NCBI GenBank assembly: GCA_964400875.1
Contig: CAYNWK010000075.1
Location: forward strand, 1 to 20,629
Direction of reading: 5' to 3'
DNA: 20,629 nucleotides
DNA from: CAYNWK01 sp964400875
Lineage (GTDB): Bacteria; Chloroflexota; Anaerolineae; Anaerolineales; UBA4823
Part shown: positions 8,041 to 13,706 of the stretch, piece after piece
Position numbering within the stretch: position 1 is the first letter of the stretch
Layout: each line of letters starts with the position of its first letter
Position numbers and translations under genes: made by a program
Notes under the pieces: generated by a model
The model's input: the letters and a program-made list of their open reading frames with translations, nothing else
The model's database searches: none
What the model was told of the DNA's origin: nothing

Positions 8041-8263
8041 GACCCGCTCCGAAAACCGCCCGGCTTCTTTTGCTAGCCAGGCGCCCTTGTTTACTGAGCT
8101 GATCTTGGGCGATAAACCCACGGTAACCGTCCTCTCTCCCGCCGCGGACAGGAGCGTCAACAAGTACGTCGTGCGGTTTGTCAGGCTGTTCCGGCTGGCC
8201 CGGAGGCAGGGAGCGTCCAGCCAACCGGAGGCTTTCCCATCACCGGATAAAAGAACAGAACCA
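8041..8263 (-). ncRNA. Structured leader RNA, candidate stand-alone HEARO/omega-RNA
   Basis: The minus strand between a good promoter (8270-8298) and the diguanylate cyclase start holds no credible gene but dense RNA structure. One long hairpin has 8217-8229 pairing with 8190-8198 (GGCTGG/CCAGCC core plus CCGG flanks). ACGGTTACCGT at 8130-8120 is self-complementary. A TGGG/CCCA hairpin follows (8120-8117/8109-8106), then CAGCTCAGTAAACAAGG, then a 9-bp stem CGCCTGGCT/AGCCGGGCG (8083-8075/8065-8057) with an A-rich loop. From memory, the order 'GAGAGAGGACGGTTAC, GTGGG...CCC, AGTAAACA, CCTGGC...AAAAGAAGCC' resembles the HEARO RNA family, which is the omega-RNA of IscB nucleases. No iscB gene is present in the window. 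An unknown riboswitch-like leader is the main alternative. Open frames over this stretch on both strands have no recognisable protein. Confidence 0.45.
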
Positions 8264-8269
8264 AAAACG

Positions 8270-8298
8270 ATAATATACGCACTGGTTCGGGAAGGCAA
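8270..8298 (-). promoter_or_regulatory. Sigma-70-type promoter of the leader RNA and cyclase
   Basis: On the minus strand TTGCCT (8298-8293) and TATTAT (8275-8270) stand 17 nt apart. Transcription would start near 8263, giving a leader of about 245 nt before the GTG of the diguanylate cyclase gene. The predicted transcript start coincides with the upstream edge of the structured RNA. Confidence 0.55.
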
Positions 8299-8440
8299 GT
8301 GCCATTAATCTTAACTTTTCCAAAGCAGCTGATCGATCCACCCGCATATGAGGGTATCCATCGGTCACGGGGCCCGCCTGAATTGTCTCAACCCGGATGC
8401 CATCGTATCCTATACTTTACATTAAGATTTGTTTATATGC

Positions 8441-8465
8441 AACCAAATGACTTTACAATTTGGTT
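8441..8465. promoter_or_regulatory. AT-rich dyad in the 8299-8560 intergenic stretch
   Basis: The ~260 nt between the leader-RNA promoter and the rnhA terminator carry no gene. They include a strongly AT-rich patch (about 8408-8470) in a GC-rich region, centred on a perfect 8-bp inverted repeat (AACCAAAT, 9-nt spacer, ATTTGGTT). On the minus strand TTGCAT-17 nt-TAAAGT could be a second promoter. The dyad could be an operator; nothing in the sequence identifies its protein. Confidence 0.35.
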
Positions 8466-8560
8466 AAATCTGGGCATTTTTGCTCGCTTCCTGATTTCCG
8501 GAAGGAGGACAGGGGGGATTTCGACTTAAACTAGCTGTGTAGGAGCAAGAATAATGCCAC

Positions 8561-8610
8561 CCGCCGCGTTAGAGCCGGCGGCCGATCTGGATGGGGGGTA
8601 AACCGCCCCC
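8561..8610 (-). terminator. Tandem GC hairpins after rnhA, probable terminator
   Basis: Beginning ten nt past the rnhA stop there are two hairpins: GGGGG(8610-8606, minus strand)...CCCCC(8598-8594), then CCGCC...GGCGG (8581-8561). No clean T tract follows (GTGGCATTATTCTT), so termination may be inefficient or Rho-assisted. Confidence 0.4.
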
Positions 8611-8620
8611 TTGAGCGGCG

Positions 8621-9061
8621 TCAACCCTGATAGATGGCCTGGCGGGCCAGCCCGTCCACACGCTGGTTGTCGGGGTTCCCAGCGTGGCCGCGCACCCAAT
8701 GCCAGTTGATCTGGTGGGGCTGGATGGCGCTGTCGAGGGCCTTCCACAGGTCGACGTTAGCCAGCGCGCCGCCTTTGCGGCGCCAATTGCGCGCCCTCCA
8801 GTTGGGCATCCATTCGGTGATCCCCCGTTTCAGGTATTCCGAATCGGTGTAGAAATCCACCTGGCACGGCAGGTTGAGCGCTTCCAAGGCCCGGATGGCG
8901 GCGGTCAGTTCCATGCGGTTGTTGGTCGTGGCGGGTTCCGAGCCGCTGAGTTCTTTCTCCTGACTCCTGGAGCGCAGCAGAGCAGCCCACCCGCCGGGTC
9001 CCGGGTTCGGATCGCAGGCGCCGTCGGTGAAAATCGTGACTTGCGTAAGTTCGGTCATCAT
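8621..9061 (-). CDS. rnhA: Ribonuclease HI
   Basis: 146 residues, the normal length for bacterial RNase HI. It cuts the RNA strand of RNA-DNA hybrids in the cytoplasm (R-loops, replication primers) using two metal ions. The full catalytic set is visible: Asp13 in FTDGACDPNPGPGGWA, Glu51 in NNRMELTAAI, Asp73 in YTDSEYL and Asp136 in NQRVDGLAR, with the flexible-loop His126 (VRGHAGN). The basic WRRKGG handle region is also present. Two ATG codons stand in a row (9061 and 9058); AAGGA lies about 9 nt upstream. It follows the solute-binding protein gene by 37 nt on the same strand and is probably its operon partner, without an obvious functional link. Confidence 0.96.
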   Translation of the reverse strand: MMTELTQVTIFTDGACDPNPGPGGWAALLRSRSQEKELSGSEPATTNNRMELTAAIRALEALNLPCQVDFYTDSEYLKRGITEWMPNWRARNWRRKGGALANVDLWKALDSAIQPHQINWHWVRGHAGNPDNQRVDGLARQAIYQG

Positions 9062-9077
9062 ATTGCGGCGTCCTTCT

Positions 9078-9117
9078 GCTACCTGCGGTTAAGTTCAGCT
9101 ATCTGCGGTTAAGTTCC
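9078..9117. repeat. 20-bp tandem duplication at the end of the SBP gene
   Basis: Two adjacent 20-bp units, GCTA(c/t)CTGCGGTTAAGTTC(a/c), differ at only two positions. One unit contains the last codons and stop of the solute-binding protein gene; the copy lies in the spacer before rnhA and contains another stop-like CTA. It is a recent slippage-type duplication, and losing one copy would leave the protein end almost unchanged. Confidence 0.8.
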
Positions 9118-10658
9118 GCAGCAGTATCATCCAACAATTCCAGAGCGGCCGGGATGCGGTCGGCGCCAAAATAGGAGCGGAAGGCCTGCGTGCCCAGGTC
9201 GCTGAGCGCCCAGCGCACCACGGACCAGGATTGGAAGGGGGGCTCGCTGCGGGCAAATGGCAGCAGCTCGAGGGCTTGCGACCACTGCTGAGGCACGGAG
9301 CTGGAAGCTTGGAAGCGGCCCAGCGCCTCGCCTTGGAGCGGGTATGCGCCGCTGGACTCGATCCAGCGGACCTGGTTCTCCGCCGATGAGATCCACTGAA
9401 TGAAGATCCAGGCCGCCAGCTGTTTCTCCGGCGCGGAGGCGAACAAGGCGAAGGAGGGGCCGTAGACGCTGATCGCCTGTTCGCCCTCGGGGGCCGGGAA
9501 GGGCAGCACCGTCCAGCGGTCTTTGTTCCCGGCGAAAGCCATCGCTGCGGCCTGATCGGCGATGCCGGCAACGGAACCGGCGGTGATCAGGGCCAGCCGC
9601 GCGGCGAAGGCCGACTGGGAGTATTCGTCGAGCAGGTGACCGCCGGAAGCGGTGTCGCCGCCGACGAATTCGCCGGAAAAGATCTCGCTGGCTGCCAGCC
9701 AGGCGCAGCGGTTGGCGTACAGATCCTGCAGAAAGCTCAGAGCCGCTTCGCCCTCGGGCGTATCGAAGTCATACCCGCTCCCGCTGCGGTTGACCACCGG
9801 GCTGCCGAAGGCGTACAGCCAGGCCAGCATGACCTCGGGGTCGGCATTGGCGATCCAGCCGCCCGAACCGTCGTTCTCCGGGTCGCCGTCGTTGCGGTTT
9901 GCCTGGGCGGCGGCGCAGACCTGCGCTCGAAATTCGGCCGGCGTCTCCGGCGGGCTGTCAAAGCCCAGTTCTTCCGCCCAGCTCTGGTTGTAGTACAGCA
10001 GCTGGCCGAAGCGCTCTGCGGGGAAGCCCAGGCGCGCGCCATTGACCACGTCGTGCTCCCAGAAAACCGGTAGGAAATCCTCTTGTTCTACGGGGCTGAG
10101 CCCCCAGCTGGCGTCTTTTACATAGCGGTCCAGGTTGACCAGCGGCGCGCCGGACTCCCGCCAGTCGATGATTTCATACAGGTAGCCCACCGCCAGGTCG
10201 GGCGTCTCGCCGTCTGTGATGGCCTGGCGCACCTGTTCATAGAGCTCGTTGTACGTTCCATGAGGGCGCGTTTGCAGCGTGATATTGTAGGGGTTCTCGG
10301 CATTGAAATCCGCCACCAGCGCTTCGAAGGCCGCGCCGGCCGCGCCGCTCCAGGGATGCCAGAGCTGCACCTGTACGCCGTCGAGGTCCGCCGCCGTCAA
10401 GGTGATGCCGGGGGTGGGGGTCGTTTGTAATGCCGGAGTCGCGCTTGTGCGGCCTGCGGGCGGCTTGCGGGTGACCTTTGTGGTCCCCTCCTCGCTGGCC
10501 TCGACTGCAGGCGTTCCGCTCCCCGTCGCGCGCGGCGTCGGGGTGCCTGCCCCCTGGCAGGCGCTCAGGACCGCCAGTAGCGCTAGAGCGATCCACAAAT
10601 ACGCGGTAAGATAAAGGCGCCGCGCGCCGGCGCATTGGTTTCCCGTTGTCTCGTGCAA
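9099..10658 (-). CDS. ABC-type solute-binding lipoprotein (family 1, MalE-like)
   Basis: About 519 residues. The hydrophobic N-terminus ends in the lipobox LAVLSAC (lipid-anchored Cys about 34), followed by a Thr/Pro/Ser-rich tether. The mature part opens with VQLWHPWSGAAGAAFEALVADFN, the standard start of sugar-type extracellular binding proteins. It continues with the family's order (TPDLAVGYLYEI, LLYYNQSWAEELG, AWIFIQWISSAENQVRW). It should capture a carbohydrate or related solute for an importer, but no permease or ATPase gene lies in the window. The start is uncertain: TTG at 10658 has AAGG 5 nt before it and fits best; GTG at 10664 and TTG at 10685 are in frame without a good ribosome site. 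The gene has its own promoter in the divergent region. Confidence 0.88.
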   Translation of the reverse strand: MHETTGNQCAGARRLYLTAYLWIALALLAVLSACQGAGTPTPRATGSGTPAVEASEEGTTKVTRKPPAGRTSATPALQTTPTPGITLTAADLDGVQVQLWHPWSGAAGAAFEALVADFNAENPYNITLQTRPHGTYNELYEQVRQAITDGETPDLAVGYLYEIIDWRESGAPLVNLDRYVKDASWGLSPVEQEDFLPVFWEHDVVNGARLGFPAERFGQLLYYNQSWAEELGFDSPPETPAEFRAQVCAAAQANRNDGDPENDGSGGWIANADPEVMLAWLYAFGSPVVNRSGSGYDFDTPEGEAALSFLQDLYANRCAWLAASEIFSGEFVGGDTASGGHLLDEYSQSAFAARLALITAGSVAGIADQAAAMAFAGNKDRWTVLPFPAPEGEQAISVYGPSFALFASAPEKQLAAWIFIQWISSAENQVRWIESSGAYPLQGEALGRFQASSSVPQQWSQALELLPFARSEPPFQSWSVVRWALSDLGTQAFRSYFGADRIPAALELLDDTAAELNRR

Positions 10659-10729
10659 GTTCACCTTTTTTACAAAGGACGGCAAGTTGGGATTACGTCA
10701 GCCACCGTCACCGATTCAAACGCCGCGCC

Positions 10730-10756
10730 ATTATATCAAAGCCGTTTACTATTCAA
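10730..10756 (-). promoter_or_regulatory. Promoter of the solute-binding lipoprotein gene
   Basis: On the minus strand TTGAAT (10756-10751) and a perfect TATAAT (10735-10730) are 15 nt apart (16 if CTTGAA is the -35). It lies in the 80-100 nt between divergent genes and would start a transcript near 10723, about 65 nt ahead of the favoured start codon. The -35 box is close to the ribosome site of the divergent phosphodiesterase gene. Confidence 0.55.
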
Positions 10757-10767
10757 GGATTTAACCT

Positions 10768-12069
10768 ATGCCCGACATCACCGCCGAACTGCTCCCCAAA
10801 TTGCGCGACCACCGGCTGCCCGGCCTGCTGCTGGGGGATGAATTCGTCTACCCGGATTATCATGGACGCTCGATCGTCAACCTGCCCGGGAGCATTTGCC
10901 AGCTGCTGGGCATCCCGGAGTTTGGGATCGGTCCTCTGGCGGATGAATACCTGGCTCCGCTGGGCCGGGACGAGGCTGCGCCGGAACGCGTGCTGTTGAT
11001 CTTGATGGACGCGCTTGCCTTGGAGCGCCTGCAGCGTTGGCTGGCGCGCGGCCAGGCGCCCCTGTGGGAGCAGCTGGCCCGCCAGGGCGTGCTGGCGCCG
11101 CTCACTTCAATTGTTCCCAGCACCACAGCGGCGGCGCTCACCAGCCTGTGGACCGGCCAGCCCGCGGCCGTGCACGGCATCGTTGGCTACGAAATGTGGC
11201 TGAAGGAATACGGGCTGGTGGCCAACAGCATCAGCCACATGCCGATGTCGTTCATGGGGGCGCCAGGCAGCCTGGCGCAGGCCGGTTTCGAGCCGCGCAA
11301 GTTCATGCCGCTGCCCACCCTTGGGGAGCACCTGCAGGCGCACGGCGTCCCGGCTTACGCGTATCTGAACTACACCATCGCCGGTTCGGGGTTGTCCCAG
11401 ATGTTGTTCGGGGGCGCAGACCTGCGCTCCTTTGGCACCGCGACCGAGCTGTGGGTCAACCTGCGCCAGCTGTGGGAAGAGCGGGCCGGGGAGCGCCTGT
11501 TCGCCTGGGCTTACTGGGGCGTGGTCGATCATTTCTCGCATATCTACGGCCCGGACGACGAGCGCGTGGAGGAGGAGTTCCGCATTTTCAGCGAGGTCTT
11601 CCAGCGATTGTTTTTGGAGAAGCTGAGCGCGTCCGCGGCGCGCGGCACGGTGGTGGTGCTGTGCGCCGATCACGGGCAGATTGCCACGACGCCCGACCCG
11701 CATTACGAGCTGCGCTACCACCCCAACCTGACGCGGCGCCTGCACATCATGCCCACCGGCGAGAACCGCTTGGCAAGCCTGTTCGCGCGCCCCGGGCAGC
11801 TGGAGGCGGTGCGCGAATACCTGGACCGCAGCTGGCCGCGCGGCTTCGTCCAGATCGACCCGGGCTACGCCGTGGACGCCGGGCTATTCGGGCCTGGCGA
11901 ACCGCACCCTCAGCTGAGCGACCGCCTGGGAGATTTGCTTGCGCTGGCGCGCGGCCACAACTACTTGTGGTGGGCCGACAAGGAGAACCCGCTGATCGGC
12001 CGGCACGGTGGCCTGACGCCGCAGGAGATGCTGGTGCCGTTCCTGGCCGTCCGGCTGAATACCCCTTGA
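10768..12069 (+). CDS. Alkaline-phosphatase-superfamily phosphodiesterase/nucleotide pyrophosphatase
   Basis: 433 residues, with no signal peptide, so probably cytoplasmic. It has the metal and nucleophile pattern of type I phosphodiesterases/nucleotide pyrophosphatases: Asp81 in LLILMDAL, the nucleophile Thr119 or Thr120 in SIVPSTTAAALTSLWTGQPAAVHG, Asp254 and His258 in GVVDHFSHIYGPD, Asp301-His302 in VVLCADHGQ, and His413 in GRHGGLTPQEMLVPF. All six metal ligands are therefore present and the enzyme should be active on a phosphodiester or phosphomonoester; the substrate cannot be read from sequence. AAGGA lies 8 nt before the ATG. Its stop codon overlaps the -35 box of the arsR promoter. 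Confidence 0.88.
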   Translation: MPDITAELLPKLRDHRLPGLLLGDEFVYPDYHGRSIVNLPGSICQLLGIPEFGIGPLADEYLAPLGRDEAAPERVLLILMDALALERLQRWLARGQAPLWEQLARQGVLAPLTSIVPSTTAAALTSLWTGQPAAVHGIVGYEMWLKEYGLVANSISHMPMSFMGAPGSLAQAGFEPRKFMPLPTLGEHLQAHGVPAYAYLNYTIAGSGLSQMLFGGADLRSFGTATELWVNLRQLWEERAGERLFAWAYWGVVDHFSHIYGPDDERVEEEFRIFSEVFQRLFLEKLSASAARGTVVVLCADHGQIATTPDPHYELRYHPNLTRRLHIMPTGENRLASLFARPGQLEAVREYLDRSWPRGFVQIDPGYAVDAGLFGPGEPHPQLSDRLGDLLALARGHNYLWWADKENPLIGRHGGLTPQEMLVPFLAVRLNTP

Positions 12070-12115
12070 CATATAGATAAACATCTATTAGAATGATATC
12101 GATGAACATCGATAT
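12066..12115 (+). promoter_or_regulatory. arsR promoter with two operator palindromes
   Basis: TTGACA (12066-12071), 17 nt, TAGAAT (12089-12094) is a near-consensus sigma-70 promoter; its -35 overlaps the stop codon of the upstream gene. The 17-nt spacer is almost entirely an inverted repeat, ATAGAT-AAAC-ATCTAT (12073-12088). A second, perfect one, ATATCGATGAACATCGATAT (12096-12115), covers the transcription start and the first codons of arsR. Both have the 4-nt centre and AT-rich arms typical of ArsR-family operators. Repressor binding here would block RNA polymerase, giving autoregulation. Confidence 0.82.
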
Positions 12116-12425
12116 GAAAATCCAAGCGATCGACTCCGTAGAATTCGCCAAGGCGCTGGCCGACGACACGCGCCAGAAGATCATGCGCCTGTGCTGTTGC
12201 CAATGGCTCAACGTGGGCGAGATCGTCGCCGCGCTGGAAGTCTCCCAGCCGACCGTCTCCCACCACCTGGGCGTTCTGCGCTCGGCTGGTTTGGTGGATG
12301 TCCGTCGCGAGGGCAAGCAGGTCTTCTACACCCTCAACCAGGACGTGATGGCGACGGCTTGCTGCGCCCTGGCGGAGGATTTCGCTCCCGATCACCAGCT
12401 TGTCCTGAAAGTAGTGGATTCGTAA
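12102..12425 (+). CDS. ArsR/SmtB-family repressor with unusual cysteine set
   Basis: 107 residues from ATG 12102. The winged-helix core is clear: ALADDTRQKIMRL, then the recognition helix VSQPTVSHHLGVLRSAGLV, then the wing REGKQVFYTL. The classical arsenite motif ELCVCDLC is replaced by NVGEIVAAL; instead there are three consecutive cysteines at the end of the previous helix (31-33, RLCCCQW) and a CysCys pair in the C-terminal helix (87-88). A non-classical As(III) site is likely. An in-frame ATG at 12093 overlaps the -10 box and cannot be the start. The promoter predicts a transcript beginning near 12101, so translation from 12102 would be leaderless; ATG 12114 is the other option. No ribosome site precedes any of them. 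Confidence 0.88.
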   Translation: MNIDMKIQAIDSVEFAKALADDTRQKIMRLCCCQWLNVGEIVAALEVSQPTVSHHLGVLRSAGLVDVRREGKQVFYTLNQDVMATACCALAEDFAPDHQLVLKVVDS

Positions 12426-12450
12426 ACGGACCAGCTCTTTTTTTGGAGAC

Positions 12451-12474
12451 AAATATCGATATATGTCGATATTT
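12451..12474 (+). promoter_or_regulatory. Third ArsR operator, upstream of arsM
   Basis: In the 74-nt gap between arsR and arsM there is a 9-bp inverted repeat (AAATATCGA, 6 nt, TCGATATTT). It aligns with the arsR operator as ATATCGAT-ATAT-GTCGATAT, the same half-sites with one inner mismatch. A weak TTGGAG (12443-12448) could be a -35 box, but no good -10 follows, so arsM may be read through from arsR and also be locally controlled here. Confidence 0.7.
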
Positions 12475-12499
12475 CTATATGAATCAAGGAGAATTTACC

Positions 12500-13339
12500 A
12501 TGACAGATAGTTCCCCCTCCCCAGATGTGAGAGCCCACGTGCGCCAGCGCTACGGGCAGATCGCCGAGACCTTCCAGCCGGGCCAGGCCGCCTCCTGTTG
12601 CGGATCGAGCCAGAGCGCGTGCTGCGCCTCGGACGACGGAGCCAGAGAGAGCGACCTCATCACGCTGTACGAAGATGGCCTCGCGGAAGGCCTGCCCGAG
12701 GAGGTCACCGGGCTGTCGTTGGGCTGCGGCGACCCCGTGACCCTGGCTGCCCTCGAGCCGGGCCAGACCGTGCTCGACCTCGGCTCAGGCGGCGGCATCG
12801 ATTGCTTCCTGGCTGCCCGGCAGGTCGGACCTTCCGGGCGGGTGATCGGCGTGGACATGACCCCGGCGATGATCGAACGAGCCCGCGCTAACCGGGAGCG
12901 GTTGGGCGCTGGCAACGTGGAGTTTCGCCTGGGCGAAATCGAATACCTGCCCGTCCCTGACGAGAGCGTGGACGTGATCATCTCCAACTGCGTGATCAAC
13001 CTCAGCCCGGATAAACCACAGGTCCTTGGTGACGCCTGGCGCGTGCTCAAACCCGGCGGGCGCCTCAGCATCAGCGATGTCGTTATCGAAGGGGAGTTCA
13101 GCCCGGAGCTGCTCGCCGACATGGAAAGCTGGGCGGAGTGCGTCGCCGGCGCGATCGACCTGGAGGACTACCGGCGCATGCTTCAGGACGCCGGGTTCAG
13201 CGACGTCCAGGTAGTCGACAAGACCCCCGCAGAAGACCTGGTTCCCCGTCAACCGGGGATGCCGCGGCTGTTCAGCGCCCGCCTGACGGCCCGCAAATCG
13301 GCCTCGCTGGTCAGCGAGGGGACAAGCCATGTCGTCTGA
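12500..13339 (+). CDS. arsM: Arsenite S-adenosylmethionine methyltransferase
   Basis: 279 residues, the usual ArsM size. It transfers methyl groups from SAM to As(III), giving methylated and finally volatile arsenicals, in the cytoplasm. The SAM site is VLDLGSGGGIDCFLAA (about 91-106) with acidic VIGVDM. The three conserved arsenic-binding cysteines are visible: Cys76 in LSLGCGDP, Cys164 in ISNCVINLSPDK and Cys214 in WAECVAGA. Two further CysCys pairs (33-34, 41-42) sit in the N-terminal segment. The start is set by AAGGAG 8 nt before ATG 12500; a longer in-frame reading upstream runs through arsR in another frame and is not real. It is controlled by the operator at 12451-12474 and overlaps the next gene by 11 nt. 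Confidence 0.95.
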   Translation: MTDSSPSPDVRAHVRQRYGQIAETFQPGQAASCCGSSQSACCASDDGARESDLITLYEDGLAEGLPEEVTGLSLGCGDPVTLAALEPGQTVLDLGSGGGIDCFLAARQVGPSGRVIGVDMTPAMIERARANRERLGAGNVEFRLGEIEYLPVPDESVDVIISNCVINLSPDKPQVLGDAWRVLKPGGRLSISDVVIEGEFSPELLADMESWAECVAGAIDLEDYRRMLQDAGFSDVQVVDKTPAEDLVPRQPGMPRLFSARLTARKSASLVSEGTSHVV

Positions 13340-13649
13340 TCAAGGCGCGATCCCCCTGGTCTGCGATCCGGACGCCCTCCCTGCTGCTGAGCGCGAAAGC
13401 CACCAGGCGAGCGCCGAGCGCCTGTTCGCCGCCGTACGGGAAAAGCGTGAACTGCCGGATGGGTATGCCTTCCGCCTGCCGGCTGAGGCGGCCATGCTCC
13501 GGCAGGCCGCGGCGTACATCGCCGACGAGCGCTTGTGCTGCCCGTTCTTCCGGTTTGAGATAGCAATTGAACCGGAAGGCGGCCTGCTCTGGCTGCGGAT
13601 CACCGGGGGAGCGGGGGTAAAAGAGTTCCTGGCAGCTGAACTTAAATAA
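13329..13649 (+). CDS. Small CCPFF-motif protein of the arsenic cassette
   Basis: 106 residues, with no signal peptide or membrane segment. The gene overlaps the end of arsM by 11 nt and has its own GAGGGG ribosome site, so it is translated with arsM. The mark of the family is the segment ELPDGYAFRLP, then DERLCCPFFRFEIAIEPEGG and ITGGAGVKEFL. I know this as a conserved small protein that tends to sit beside metal or arsenic resistance genes, without an established function. Cys98-type vicinal cysteines in CCPFF could bind As(III) or Hg(II), which is an inference from context. It is the last gene before a terminator. Confidence 0.85.
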   Translation: MSSDQGAIPLVCDPDALPAAERESHQASAERLFAAVREKRELPDGYAFRLPAEAAMLRQAAAYIADERLCCPFFRFEIAIEPEGGLLWLRITGGAGVKEFLAAELK

Positions 13650-13688
13650 AAAAAGCTCTGTTTGGGGTGTTCATACCCCAAACAGAGC
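13641..13688 (-). terminator. Terminator of the LysM-M23 peptidase gene
   Basis: A perfect 14-bp stem (GCTCTGTTTGGGGT at 13655-13668, ACCCCAAACAGAGC at 13675-13688) is followed on the minus strand by TTTTTTTATTTAAG. It lies 18 nt past the stop of the minus-strand peptidase gene and only 6 nt past the stop of the converging CCPFF gene. On the plus strand no T tract follows, but the stem may still slow polymerase there. Confidence 0.9.
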
Positions 13689-13706
13689 CCGTATAAGTCT
13701 ATTCGA

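Noticed and set aside
8023..8308. Overlapping ~90-codon reading frames on both strands before the cyclase
   Set aside because: No ribosome site or recognisable domain, and both strands are open at once over a stretch rich in RNA hairpins; best explained as a non-coding RNA region.
12191..12499. Upstream extension of the arsM frame through arsR
   Set aside because: It is an alternate frame of arsR; the AAGGAG site and the conserved ArsM N-terminus place the start at 12500.
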